DNA of 64,000 nucleotides from an uncultured Bacilli bacterium (GTDB taxonomy: Bacteria > Bacillota_I > Bacilli_A > ML615J-28 > CAG-313), in the NCBI GenBank assembly GCA_944326155.1, contig CALVCV010000003.1:1-64000 (forward strand), in the 5' to 3' direction. Positions within the stretch are counted from its first letter, which is position 1; the number at the start of each line of letters is the position of its first letter. This document shows positions 49,998-59,739 of this stretch, piece after piece. A model generated the notes under the pieces. The model saw nothing but the letters and a program-made list of their open reading frames with translations, had not been told where the DNA came from and ran no database searches. The position numbers were made by a program, and so were the translations under genes.

Positions 49998-51668
49998 TTA
50001 TTTTGTTTTAATTTTAACACTTGAAACAACTTCATCTTCAGCATTATATGCGAATACCGAGAAATTCTGAGAACCAGCAGTAAATGTATATCCCTCCATA
50101 AGTTTTGTACCATCAAATACATAGAATCCCTTAGTTACATTATATGCTAGCCACTCTTTTCCTTCGAAAGTAACCATTTCATCTGTTAATTCAGTAGTAT
50201 CTTCAATTGTGCCCTTAGTTACAACTTTTATTAAAATCTTACCATCTTTAATTTCTGTTGCAAATAAACCAGTTTTTTGGGTTTCAGTATTTACAGGAAT
50301 TTCTACTGTTACAAAATCAGTCAATGTTCCATAATCATTACAACTCATACCTTCAAAATATAAATTGATTTTTATCTTTGCAACATTTTCATCAGTTACA
50401 GCTTTTAATTCTAATGAATTATCTTGTACTTGTAAATATTTTGTAAAATCAAGTTCAGGAATTACTAAGTTTGTTCCTTCTACTAATTCTTCTGATCCTT
50501 CTTGTTTATCAAGCGTCCAAGCATTTGCACCATGACAAGCAATTAAATCAGATTTGGCTTCTACAGAAGAAAGAGTTCCTCTATTTCCAGAATTTATAAC
50601 TTTATAGGATGTGTTTCTGCCGCTATCTACAGATGCATAAAGATTAGTAAATAGTAGTGAAGTATTTAAAGCTTCAACATGACCATAGTTATAACAATTT
50701 TCAAAAGTATAATTTCCTCTTGGGATTGCAAAAAATACACTAACTCTTGTAGACATACCAATATTATCAATATAACTATCACAATCTTCAAAAACAACTG
50801 TTGAATAAACCCATGCCCATGAGCCTTTTTCAGTTGCTGCATATTCAAGTGTAATAGGATAAATTGCATAACTTGCATAGTTATATCCGCTACTTACTGT
50901 TCCATACATATCAACATTTAAGAAACTTAGTGTTCTACCATCATATGAATAAGCATTACAACTTAAACTAATATCTTTACCATTAACAAATACTGATAAA
51001 TCTTTTATTGTTGCACCTGCTAATTCACCAAAAAGATAACTAACTGGATCAAGAACATTATAAATACGTTTATTATTTCCATCAAAAACACCTTCAAAGA
51101 AGTTAATTACTGCATTTCCCATATCCCAATACATTTTTGAATCTTCTAATACTGCACTTAAATCAATATCATTCATCAACTTAAAATAAACATTTTTAGT
51201 GGATTCAAGAGTATTAATATTTACAAATTGTTGCGGTGTTGTTATCTGATAAGGATTATTTAATGTTCCATTTCCACCAGCAAAACCTTGCTCAGGATCA
51301 ACTACTTGATAATCAAAATATGATGTAGCTTCACCATAAGTAACTGATGCAGTTTTATTTCCTATAGTTGATAAATCAAAATTTTTTATAGTAATAGTAA
51401 CTTCAAAAGGAACTCCTGCTTGTTGTGCAGTTACATTACCATTTTCATCAGGATAACTTAACGTTAAGACAACATCTTTACCATCTTTATCTATAATTAG
51501 TACTTTCATTAAATTACCAGTAGGTTCTTGTCCTTTAACAAATGTTGTAGTAGGCATTTCAACAATACTTATTTTTTCAGCATTTTCAAATGCTCCACAT
51601 CCAACTAATGCTAAACTGCTAAAACCTATAATAATTAATGATAAAAATAAATTTTTAATTTTTTTCAT
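49998..51668 (-). CDS. GLUG-type surface lipoprotein (556 aa)
   Basis: A 556-aa lipoprotein with lipobox ALVGC (Cys24). After an Ig-like segment, residues about 128-250 show the GLUG/parallel beta-helix lead-in: GTLNNPYQITTPQQFVNI, YFKLMNDIDLS, FFEGVFDGNNKRIYNV, LFGELAGATIKDLSVFV. Same domain type as the giant protein of the fibre operon. The C-terminus is beta-rich. It follows the giant pilin gene (89-bp gap) and has a terminator behind it. Probably exposed adhesin-like lipoprotein. Confidence 0.8.
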   Translation of the reverse strand: MKKIKNLFLSLIIIGFSSLALVGCGAFENAEKISIVEMPTTTFVKGQEPTGNLMKVLIIDKDGKDVVLTLSYPDENGNVTAQQAGVPFEVTITIKNFDLSTIGNKTASVTYGEATSYFDYQVVDPEQGFAGGNGTLNNPYQITTPQQFVNINTLESTKNVYFKLMNDIDLSAVLEDSKMYWDMGNAVINFFEGVFDGNNKRIYNVLDPVSYLFGELAGATIKDLSVFVNGKDISLSCNAYSYDGRTLSFLNVDMYGTVSSGYNYASYAIYPITLEYAATEKGSWAWVYSTVVFEDCDSYIDNIGMSTRVSVFFAIPRGNYTFENCYNYGHVEALNTSLLFTNLYASVDSGRNTSYKVINSGNRGTLSSVEAKSDLIACHGANAWTLDKQEGSEELVEGTNLVIPELDFTKYLQVQDNSLELKAVTDENVAKIKINLYFEGMSCNDYGTLTDFVTVEIPVNTETQKTGLFATEIKDGKILIKVVTKGTIEDTTELTDEMVTFEGKEWLAYNVTKGFYVFDGTKLMEGYTFTAGSQNFSVFAYNAEDEVVSSVKIKTK

Positions 51669-51757
51669 AATTATCTCCTTTTATTATATTTTTCTATATA
51701 TATATAAATATATATACCTAATTTTATTTCATATTCCCTAGTATTTTTTACAAAACT

Positions 51758-53572
51758 TTATTTATACTTACGAATAAATAAATATCTTGGTTCTTCTTCT
51801 GTTCCAGTAAAAATAGAAATTTGAGAAATATCAACTTGATTACATGCCATATCTACTTGATCAACATTGACAGTATATGTTGACAAATTATTAATTGTAT
51901 GTTCATATACATAACAATTATTAACAGCATCATATTTACCATCTTTTATATAAATTTTAATTTTCTCATCTGAAAGAGCAAAACCATCAAACACTTCTAC
52001 TGCTCCTGTTAAACCACTAGTAACTTTAGATTTTAAAACTTGTGGCATCCACTCTATTTCTATTGAAGCATCTTTAAAATTGCTATAATTATATACATAA
52101 GTAGGTAGATATACTCTAATGGTTGCTTCATTGTTATCAAAACTAAATTCTTGTTTTACTTCCCAATCTATATCTGAAACATAACCAAAATTTTCTAATC
52201 TATAGCAATTTAGATCTTCATCAACTAATACAGCAGTATAAGTACAAATATTTTCAGATAATGATCTTCTTACTATTACTTTTTCTATTTTAGAATAGTT
52301 AATTGTAGCACTTAATAAATTTATATTAGGAATTAAATATTTACTAATTATATTTTCTTCATTTGCATTTAAAAATACTACATCAGATAAATCAGAAATA
52401 ACTGCTTCTTGACCATCTACTATATTAGTATATGTTACTACTATTCCATTATTTAATTTAGCTTCTGCTGAATAATACGAAATATCAAAGTCTACACCAT
52501 TTAAAAGAGTAATTACATTTAAATATGATGTTCTATCTATTTTTGCTTCCATAGCAGCCTCACTTAGTGCTTCTGGATCAAATAATACTGAATTTTTAGC
52601 AACAATTCCTGCACAAGCAACTACGTTTTTAAATGAATTAGCTTTTACAATTTCTACTGTATCTGGTATTTCAAAAGCTGTTGTAATATTTACACGAAAT
52701 TCAATATTTTCTTCTTCAGCAAAAGGTTGACAAGCAGAAATTAATGTAATATTAGGAACAAAAACCATTCTAGAAACATTTAATGTAACGATATTCCCAT
52801 CAAAAGTAAAAATATTATTATGTGAATTTGATAATTCTTGTAATTCAGATTTTGTAGAAAAATATACTCTATTATACATTATATTATTATCAACATAAAC
52901 TGTTTGAATTGTGTCAAAAGTTGAAGCATAATTTTTAATTGACTGACGGTCAGAATCATCAAATCCCTTATAAGATAAGTTATCAAGATTATCAATAGCA
53001 TTGTCTAATAAATTATCCATTTTATTTAAAATTTCTACTTTTTTTGCTTGTGAATCTAATGAACCACTATCTATACCTTCTAATGCCAATAGTGGTAAAT
53101 TTCTCACTGTAAAAACAATTTTTGTTAACTCATCATCATAGGTATCAACATAACGATATTCAGGATGTGAAGATGATAATGCTTCTATACAATCTTGTTG
53201 AAAACTCTTTTTTGTCGATAAATTTTGTCTACCTGATGAACCAAAAACTTCTTCCATAGATAGAAATTTTACTTCATTTTTACTAGCATCATACCAAAAT
53301 CTATAATCTTCTAATGTAGATTCTAATGAATAATCATAATCTTCAATAATACGAGAAATTTCATATGGTTCAAAATATTCACGATCCTGAAATGCTGCTT
53401 CAGCAGCCAAAACTACTGATATGTTTTTAGCTTCTTGTACACCTTTTGACACTTTTGCCTTTTTAATATAACCAGTAATAGAAGGAATTAATACCGCTGC
53501 AAGTATTCCTATAATAGCAATAACAACTATTAATTCTGTTAATGTAAATCCTTTTTTCTTTATACTATGCAT
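51758..53572 (-). CDS. Giant type IV prepilin-like protein (604 aa)
   Basis: The N-terminus is a class III prepilin leader KKKG followed by FTLTELIVVIAIIGILAAV with Glu5 present, so it should be cut by PilD. Pilins are normally 120-200 aa; this one has a 550-residue external part, including a BspA-like leucine-rich stretch near residues 270-330 (FEIPDTVEIVKANSF) and further beta domains. Its first 26 or so codons are nearly identical in DNA to those of the adjacent 150-aa pilin. Probably a pilus-tip or surface adhesin carried by the pilus machinery. Confidence 0.85.
   Translation of the reverse strand: MHSIKKKGFTLTELIVVIAIIGILAAVLIPSITGYIKKAKVSKGVQEAKNISVVLAAEAAFQDREYFEPYEISRIIEDYDYSLESTLEDYRFWYDASKNEVKFLSMEEVFGSSGRQNLSTKKSFQQDCIEALSSSHPEYRYVDTYDDELTKIVFTVRNLPLLALEGIDSGSLDSQAKKVEILNKMDNLLDNAIDNLDNLSYKGFDDSDRQSIKNYASTFDTIQTVYVDNNIMYNRVYFSTKSELQELSNSHNNIFTFDGNIVTLNVSRMVFVPNITLISACQPFAEEENIEFRVNITTAFEIPDTVEIVKANSFKNVVACAGIVAKNSVLFDPEALSEAAMEAKIDRTSYLNVITLLNGVDFDISYYSAEAKLNNGIVVTYTNIVDGQEAVISDLSDVVFLNANEENIISKYLIPNINLLSATINYSKIEKVIVRRSLSENICTYTAVLVDEDLNCYRLENFGYVSDIDWEVKQEFSFDNNEATIRVYLPTYVYNYSNFKDASIEIEWMPQVLKSKVTSGLTGAVEVFDGFALSDEKIKIYIKDGKYDAVNNCYVYEHTINNLSTYTVNVDQVDMACNQVDISQISIFTGTEEEPRYLFIRKYK
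53475..53551. repeat. 77-bp direct repeat in pilin genes, copy 1
   Basis: Codes the conserved pilin N-terminal helix of the giant pilin. It matches 53939-54015 at 74 of 77 positions, far more than protein conservation alone requires. Confidence 0.8.
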
Positions 53573-53589
53573 ACAATAATCCTTTCCAA

Positions 53590-54042
53590 CTATGCCACTG
53601 GATAAACAGGTGTTGAAGATTCAGTCCAAGTAGAGTTATAGGTTAATTCTAAAACGCGATATGCATCATTAATTTTTCTTAATACATAAAAACTTGTAAC
53701 ACCATCAATATTAAATGCTTCGGCTGCAGCGGCAGAAGTAGCAACTTTTATTGGTGTAACGTTACATGAGCCATTTTCCAACAAAACATAATATTCATTT
53801 GTATCAACAATATAATATTTTTTTGTTGTTAATGTTTCATACATATTATCTGTAACATCAACTTCAGATATTAACTCTTGATACATAGCAGTTGCATCTT
53901 GCATAGCTGCTGATTCTCTAGCTTTCGTAATATAACTAGTAATCGAAGGAATTAATACTGCTGCAAGTATTCCTATAATAGCAATAACCACTATTAATTC
54001 TGTTAATGTAAATCCCCTCTTATTTTTTAAAACTTTGTTCAT
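53590..54042 (-). CDS. Type IV pilin, probable major subunit (150 aa)
   Basis: A 150-aa prepilin with leader NKRG and mature FTLTELIVVIAIIGILAAV (Glu5 present). The size and position after pilB suit a major pilin. The globular part is short and Thr/Val-rich. It is 17 bp upstream of the giant pilin gene. PilD in the same operon should process it. Confidence 0.88.
   Translation of the reverse strand: MNKVLKNKRGFTLTELIVVIAIIGILAAVLIPSITSYITKARESAAMQDATAMYQELISEVDVTDNMYETLTTKKYYIVDTNEYYVLLENGSCNVTPIKVATSAAAAEAFNIDGVTSFYVLRKINDAYRVLELTYNSTWTESSTPVYPVA
53939..54015. repeat. 77-bp direct repeat in pilin genes, copy 2
   Basis: Partner of 53475-53551 within the 150-aa pilin gene. Recent duplication or gene conversion is the likely cause. 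Confidence 0.8.
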
Positions 54043-54131
54043 ATTATCTTATTTTATCCTTTCATTCTTAATTATATGTTAATAGTTATAAACTATATTA
54101 ACACCAAATTTTCATCTTTATGATTCTTATT

Positions 54132-55829
54132 TTATTTGTTATACATAATGCTTAATAATTCTTGAACAGTTGTTTCTCCTTTTAAGACTGCTATCTTACA
54201 AGTCGTATATAAATCAAGCATACCATTATCCATTGCTTTTTGCTTTATCTGACTTGTGGAAGCTTTATTAATTACTAATTCTTTTAAATCTTCAGTCATT
54301 TGCAATATTTCATGCACTCCAATTCTTCCCTTATAACCTGTATTATGGCATGCTGGACATCCTACTGATTTATATAATTTTTGCGATTTGTTAATTTTTA
54401 GTATTTCATTTTCATATTTATTAGACATATATGATTGTTTACACTCAGGACATAATCGTCTCACAAGCCTTTGAGAAATAACTCCTACTAAAGCATCAGT
54501 AACAAAATATGGTTGTAATCCTAAATCAATTAGGCGAGTTACCGCTCCAGCCGCATCATTAGTATGTAAAGTAGACAATACTAAATGGCCTGTAATTGCC
54601 ATTCTCATAGCAATTTCAGCAGTTTCTTCATCACGTATTTCTCCAATCATTACAATATTAGGGTCTTGCCTTAATATACTTCTTAATGCATTTGCAAATG
54701 TTAAATTTGCCTTAGTATTAACTTGTACTTGATTTACACCAGAAATCGTATATTCAACAGGATCTTCTACAGTTACAATATTAACTTCTCCATTATTGAT
54801 TTCTTTTATAAATGAATATAATGTGGTTGACTTACCACAACCTGTGGGTCCAGTTAATAGAATAATTCCATAAGGTTTTTTTAATAATTCATTAACAATC
54901 ATATTTTCTTCTTTCAAAAAACCTAATTGACTTCTATCATAACTAAATGCTTTGGTATCAAAAATTCTTATTACAATTTTTTCACCAAAAGTTGTTGGTA
55001 ATGTTGATACTCTAAAATCATAAGTTTCATTGTTATAAGTTTTAGTTATTCTTCCATCTTGTGGAACTCTACGTTCAGCTATATTTAATTTAGAAATTAT
55101 TTTTATTCTAGTAGAAACAGCAGGGTACATTTTAGTACTAAAAGAAGTATTTTCATATAGCATACCATCAATTCTATATCTAATTCGAACAATATCCTCA
55201 TATGGCTCTATATGTATATCACTTGCACCTACAGAAATTGCATCGTTTAAACATGACTCGACTAATTTTACAGCAGGTGAATTCACTAAATCGGCATCAT
55301 CAATTCCAACAATATTAATACTATCAATATCCCTTTCTTGTTTATTATACTCATCAATAGTTTGCTTGATATCATTTTGAGCAAAAATTCTCGATTTAAT
55401 TCTTACCAATTTTGCATCAGTACAAACAACAATTTGAGCATTTATACCAAAAATAGCATAAGCAATATTAATAGCGTCAAAATCAAGTGGATTAGATGTT
55501 GCAATAATATATCTTTTATTTAATTCATCGAAAATAAGGGGTATAAATTTATATTTAGTTATAAATTCATATGTTAAATTTTTTATAAGTTTTTCATCTA
55601 TATTTATGACATCAATATTATAATATTCATAGCCAAGATAATTAGCCAGAATTTGCGATGATTGTTCTTCATTAACAATTTTTTGGGAGACTAAATATTC
55701 ATTAATAATTTTTTTTTCTTCATTAGCATTTTTTAAACTATCTTGTATCTGTTGATCATCAAGTAAATTCATATTCAAAAGTTCCAGGGAAAGATCATAA
55801 TTAATACTTTCTAAAATATTATTTTTCAT
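54132..55829 (-). CDS. pilB: Type IV pilus/type II secretion ATPase PilB/GspE
   Basis: A 565-aa hexameric extension ATPase. Residues 1-150 form an MshEN-like N-domain; the ATPase part has Walker A GPTGCGKSTTLY near residue 330, the Asp box, GEIRDEETAEIAMRMAITGH and LSTLHTNDAAGAVTRL. A tetracysteine zinc site (CPEC...CPAC) is near residues 465-500. The start follows AGGAG, 1 bp after pilC. No retraction ATPase PilT is in the window. Confidence 0.96.
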   Translation of the reverse strand: MKNNILESINYDLSLELLNMNLLDDQQIQDSLKNANEEKKIINEYLVSQKIVNEEQSSQILANYLGYEYYNIDVINIDEKLIKNLTYEFITKYKFIPLIFDELNKRYIIATSNPLDFDAINIAYAIFGINAQIVVCTDAKLVRIKSRIFAQNDIKQTIDEYNKQERDIDSINIVGIDDADLVNSPAVKLVESCLNDAISVGASDIHIEPYEDIVRIRYRIDGMLYENTSFSTKMYPAVSTRIKIISKLNIAERRVPQDGRITKTYNNETYDFRVSTLPTTFGEKIVIRIFDTKAFSYDRSQLGFLKEENMIVNELLKKPYGIILLTGPTGCGKSTTLYSFIKEINNGEVNIVTVEDPVEYTISGVNQVQVNTKANLTFANALRSILRQDPNIVMIGEIRDEETAEIAMRMAITGHLVLSTLHTNDAAGAVTRLIDLGLQPYFVTDALVGVISQRLVRRLCPECKQSYMSNKYENEILKINKSQKLYKSVGCPACHNTGYKGRIGVHEILQMTEDLKELVINKASTSQIKQKAMDNGMLDLYTTCKIAVLKGETTVQELLSIMYNK

Positions 55830-55830
55830 A

Positions 55831-57042
55831 TTATACTCCTGTCTCTATTGAATTTGATATATCAAGCATTGGCAAAAATATTGATAGTAAAACAATAATG
55901 ACAATTATTCCTATTAGAATTATCATTATAGGTTCAATAAAAGCTGTTAATTTTTTTATTGCATAATCAACTTGATCATCATAATAATTACAAACTCTAT
56001 TGAGAACTTCTTCAATTTGACCAGATTGTTCTCCTACTGAAATCATTTCAATCAAAATATTAGGAAAAATATTTATAGTTTCAAGACTCTTGGCAATTGA
56101 TTGGCCTCTTTTGATTTCACTAATAGTTATTGCAAGTTTTTCTTCAACATAACTATTACCTAATAATTTACTCATAATTGTCAAAGCATCAACAATTGAA
56201 ATACTACTACTTAACAAAGTGGAAAAACCATTTGTAAACCTTGATGTTATACTAGCTAAAATAACATGTTTTTGAATACTATAACTAATATTAAAATAAT
56301 CACATCTTTTTTTTATTTTTTTATTTCGCAATAAAAGAATAAATATTATTGTCGCTAAAATTAGAGATGTTAAAATATAAAAAACATTATTTTTAATAAA
56401 ATCAGAAATATTTAATACTATTATTGTTATGGGTGGTAATTCAGCATTTAGTGATTCAAAAACATCTTTAAAAATAGGCATTACATACAACGATAAAACT
56501 GATAAAATTCCAACGCATAATATCAAAAGAAAAATAGGATAGGCCAATGCACTTTTAACTTTTCTTTTTGTTTTTGTATCTTTTTCATAATATTCAGCTA
56601 ATCTATTTAAAACAAGTGAAGTTTTTCCACTGAGTTCTCCTATATGAATCATATTACGAAAAAAAGTAGGAAAAGTTTTTGGATATTTTGAAAGAGATTG
56701 ACTTAACATCATACCCTGCATTAAATCATAATGAACCACGTCAAGAATGGTTTTTAATTTATTATTTTTTGTATTACTTTTTAAAATTTCAATGCCTTTA
56801 CTAAGTTCCACTCCAGCATCCAACATAATAGATAATTGTCTACAAAATAAAGATAGTTCATCAATCTTTATTTTTTCTAAAAAGCCAAATAACTGTGCAC
56901 TTTCTGGAATTTTTTTAGAACTAATTAAATAATAATCTAGATTACTAATTATTTCTCTTAAATCATCTTCATTTTTTGCAAAGAATACGCCATGTATTAC
57001 TTTATTATTTAAATTCTTTGCTTTAAATTTAAATTTAGGCAT
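55831..57042 (-). CDS. pilC: Type IV pilus inner-membrane platform protein PilC/GspF
   Basis: A 403-aa platform protein with two GspF domains, each followed by membrane helices (three in all). Typical segments: FCRQLSIMLDAGVELSKGI, GELSGKTSLVLNRLAEYYE and the repeat SVGEQSGQIEEVLNRVCNYYD. Expected to couple pilB to pilin assembly. A GGAGG site precedes the ATG; 12 bp after pilD. Confidence 0.95.
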   Translation of the reverse strand: MPKFKFKAKNLNNKVIHGVFFAKNEDDLREIISNLDYYLISSKKIPESAQLFGFLEKIKIDELSLFCRQLSIMLDAGVELSKGIEILKSNTKNNKLKTILDVVHYDLMQGMMLSQSLSKYPKTFPTFFRNMIHIGELSGKTSLVLNRLAEYYEKDTKTKRKVKSALAYPIFLLILCVGILSVLSLYVMPIFKDVFESLNAELPPITIIVLNISDFIKNNVFYILTSLILATIIFILLLRNKKIKKRCDYFNISYSIQKHVILASITSRFTNGFSTLLSSSISIVDALTIMSKLLGNSYVEEKLAITISEIKRGQSIAKSLETINIFPNILIEMISVGEQSGQIEEVLNRVCNYYDDQVDYAIKKLTAFIEPIMIILIGIIVIIVLLSIFLPMLDISNSIETGV

Positions 57043-57054
57043 CTCTTCCTCCTA

Positions 57055-57894
57055 TTAAAACAAACCTAAATACCATAAAATTAAATCTGGGCCAAAGAAT
57101 AAACTAATCGTAAAACCACAGACAAGATAAGGGCCAAAAGGTAAAACTTTTCTCTTTGATGTTTTAAAAAATAAGATTTCAAAAACTACACCTATAATAC
57201 ATGCTAATACAATACCCAAAAGTTCTAATTGCCAACCCATAAAAATTCCTATTCCAAAAAATAATTTTAAATCCCCACCACCAATAATAGATTTTTGAAT
57301 TATTTTTTCTATTATAATAAAAATTACAAAAATAACTATGTTAATTACTATTGAAATTAATTTATCTTTATAATCAATAATTATTTCTTGATTGTGGCTA
57401 GTTATATTAACAAAAAATAGTGATATAATACTTAAAATTAATATGATTATATTCAATACATCAGGTATGATCATTTCATTTTTATCTATATAAAAAATAA
57501 CTACAAAAATTTCCAAAAGTAAAGTAACTATTATGCTAGTATAAGACAAATCAAATCTAATTAATGAAATAATAGCAATTAATAAACTGAGTATCTCAAC
57601 AATAAAATATCTAATAGCTATTTTCTCTTTACAATTACTACATTTTCCTCTTAAAAGTAAATAAGAGATAATAGGGATATTTTCATACCATTTTATTTTA
57701 TAGCCACAATTAGGACAATGTGAAGAATTTTTTATAATTGACAATCCTTTAGGCAATCTATAAATCAAAACATTTAAAAAACTACCTATAGACAAAAAGA
57801 ATAATAAGTAAAATATTATAGCCAATATATATACTATTTTTATTTCTTTTATCTCCTCTAAAGACATACTTATAAAATATAAATACTTATTCAT
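57055..57894 (-). CDS. pilD: Prepilin peptidase PilD/GspO
   Basis: A 279-aa membrane aspartic protease that cleaves and may methylate prepilins. A cytoplasmic zinc site CPNC...CSNC is at about residues 46-70, preceded by SFLNVLIYRLPKG. Catalytic Asp residues are in IDKNEMIIPD and in GGGDLKLFFGIG (about residue 208). Eight or so membrane helices. It overlaps the preceding gene by 8 bp. Substrates: the prepilins of this operon. Confidence 0.95.
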   Translation of the reverse strand: MNKYLYFISMSLEEIKEIKIVYILAIIFYLLFFLSIGSFLNVLIYRLPKGLSIIKNSSHCPNCGYKIKWYENIPIISYLLLRGKCSNCKEKIAIRYFIVEILSLLIAIISLIRFDLSYTSIIVTLLLEIFVVIFYIDKNEMIIPDVLNIIILILSIISLFFVNITSHNQEIIIDYKDKLISIVINIVIFVIFIIIEKIIQKSIIGGGDLKLFFGIGIFMGWQLELLGIVLACIIGVVFEILFFKTSKRKVLPFGPYLVCGFTISLFFGPDLILWYLGLF

Positions 57895-58306
57895 ATAAAT
57901 AGCCTTTATTCATAAAATAATAATTATCAATCTGATTATTTGATATTTCAAACTGTATTTTAGCGTAAAATTGTAAATTACTGTTTTTTCGTTGAACAAT
58001 TATATCACTTTCATTATTTGTTTGAAGTTTATAAAATATAATTACATAATTCGTTTCATAATCAAATTGATATGAGGTATTAGTATCCATATTTGAAAAA
58101 TTTTCAAAATTAAAATAATTTAAATACTCATACATAACATTTTCTAATTCTAATTTCAAAAGTTGCTCTCTAGAGGCTAAACTAATTTTTTGAGATGAAA
58201 CATTAACTGATATAAATAATGACGTTGACAAAAAAACTAAAATAACTACAATTAAAAGCGTAATATATAGAGTTGCTCCTCTATTATTTAATATTTTTGT
58301 TTTCAT
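57887..58306 (-). CDS. PilX-like minor pilus component (139 aa)
   Basis: A 139-aa protein with an N-terminal NNRG followed by ATLYITLLIVVILVFL, pilin-like in position and hydrophobicity but without Glu5 (Tyr/Ile there). This resembles PilX/GspK-type minor components. The rest is a small polar domain I do not recognise. Processing by PilD is possible but uncertain. Overlaps pilD by 8 bp. Confidence 0.65.
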   Translation of the reverse strand: MKTKILNNRGATLYITLLIVVILVFLSTSLFISVNVSSQKISLASREQLLKLELENVMYEYLNYFNFENFSNMDTNTSYQFDYETNYVIIFYKLQTNNESDIIVQRKNSNLQFYAKIQFEISNNQIDNYYFMNKGYLYE

Positions 58307-58322
58307 ATGATTAACAAGACCT

Positions 58323-58757
58323 TTATTCTATACAAATAGTTTTTTCTAAGCTTCTAGGCTCTATTTGATACATAAAATTATCTATATAAACTTCTATTTT
58401 TAATTGCAAATATTTTCTAGAATCTTCATTAATACTTATTTGTTTTAACATTATTTTTAAAAAATTATTTGTAACTTCAGTCGATATGTTAAATTGATTG
58501 TCATAATATATATAAATAAAATTATTTGTTTTAATAATAGGATATATCATAGCTAAATTTTCATCAAATGTTTTAGGATTTATAGTAAAAATTTCCTCTA
58601 CTTGCACAATTTCATTAATAATATTATCAATCTTTTGAATACGATTTTGCGTTTTTTTAATGGATATAATAATTTGTGATATACTATAAAAAATAATAGC
58701 TAAAACAATGATAGATACTAAAACTTCTATTAATGTATCACCTTTTTTGTTTTTCAT
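58323..58757 (-). CDS. PilV/GspI-like minor prepilin (144 aa)
   Basis: A 144-aa minor prepilin: leader KNKKG, then DTLIEVLVSIIVLAIIFYS with Glu5 present; the first mature residue is Asp rather than Phe, as in several Gram-positive minor pilins. It overlaps the PilM-like gene by 4 bp (ATGA). The globular part is unrecognised. Confidence 0.75.
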   Translation of the reverse strand: MKNKKGDTLIEVLVSIIVLAIIFYSISQIIISIKKTQNRIQKIDNIINEIVQVEEIFTINPKTFDENLAMIYPIIKTNNFIYIYYDNQFNISTEVTNNFLKIMLKQISINEDSRKYLQLKIEVYIDNFMYQIEPRSLEKTICIE

Positions 58758-59728
58758 TTCATTTTGACCTTAAATTTTAAATTATCTCTTGATGTTAATA
58801 ATTTACTTCTTGTTTGTAAACATTGCATAAGGATATTTTCATAATCTGTTAATAAAACACTTGAAAATTTTATATTCATACTTTGCTCCATCGAAATTTT
58901 TATAACTTTTTCAAAAATTATTTCTTCAACATTTAAATAAAAATTTTCAATTTCTTCTTGTGTTGAATATATAATTTTTTTAAGTTCTAAAACAACTGTC
59001 TTAAAAATAAATTTAAGATTTTCTTCTAGTTTTTTCTGAATATTTAAACTTTTTGAATTATCATTCAAATTTTCAATGTTTAATTCATTTTTTAATTTAT
59101 CAGTACCTAATTGTATTATAGAAGAAGTTAAAAAATAATTACTTTTCCCCACAATAATTGTGGTTTGCGATTTATTAATATTTATAAACATATTAAATGT
59201 TTTTTTATTAAAAATTTTTTTATTTACTAAAAATTTTTTTATTAAAAATGGTATATATTCAACTTTCTCAATTTTTAATTGTAAATTTAAAAACAATCGT
59301 ATTAAGGATAAATATATATCTCGTTGGCACATAGTATAATAAAAATCCAAAATATTTTTATTTACTCTAAATTTATTTTTTATATATACATATTTTTGAT
59401 CAATATTGTTTCCATATAATTTTTTTAATTCTAAATCTAATGTTTTTCGAGAATCTACAAAATTTAATGTTGGTATTCTTATTCTCTCGTTAAATACATT
59501 AGAAATATGTAAACCAATTATAATTTTACTTTTTTTAAAATTAAGATGCGCCAAATCACTCTGAATCATGTTTATAGTATTTTCGTCATCAATTTCATTT
59601 AGCATAATTTTATAATTTAATATTTTATTTATATTTTTTTTATTCTGAGATTGGACTTCATAACATTTTAATTTAATATCATAATAATTTTCATTGTTAG
59701 TCACTAAACAAAAAATTTTTTTTCTCAT
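58754..59728 (-). CDS. PilM-like protein (divergent)
   Basis: A 324-aa protein with no signal or membrane helix. Its position between pilins and core genes, and segments such as IIGLHISNVFNERIRIP and MFININKSQTTIIVGKSNYF...SSIIQLGTDKLKNEL, resemble the actin-like PilM, the cytoplasmic partner of PilB/PilN. Overall similarity is weak; the typical ATP-binding motifs are eroded. Separate PilN and PilO genes are not visible. The call rests on context as much as sequence. Confidence 0.5.
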   Translation of the reverse strand: MRKKIFCLVTNNENYYDIKLKCYEVQSQNKKNINKILNYKIMLNEIDDENTINMIQSDLAHLNFKKSKIIIGLHISNVFNERIRIPTLNFVDSRKTLDLELKKLYGNNIDQKYVYIKNKFRVNKNILDFYYTMCQRDIYLSLIRLFLNLQLKIEKVEYIPFLIKKFLVNKKIFNKKTFNMFININKSQTTIIVGKSNYFLTSSIIQLGTDKLKNELNIENLNDNSKSLNIQKKLEENLKFIFKTVVLELKKIIYSTQEEIENFYLNVEEIIFEKVIKISMEQSMNIKFSSVLLTDYENILMQCLQTRSKLLTSRDNLKFKVKMK

Positions 59729-59739
59729 AATTCCTTCTT

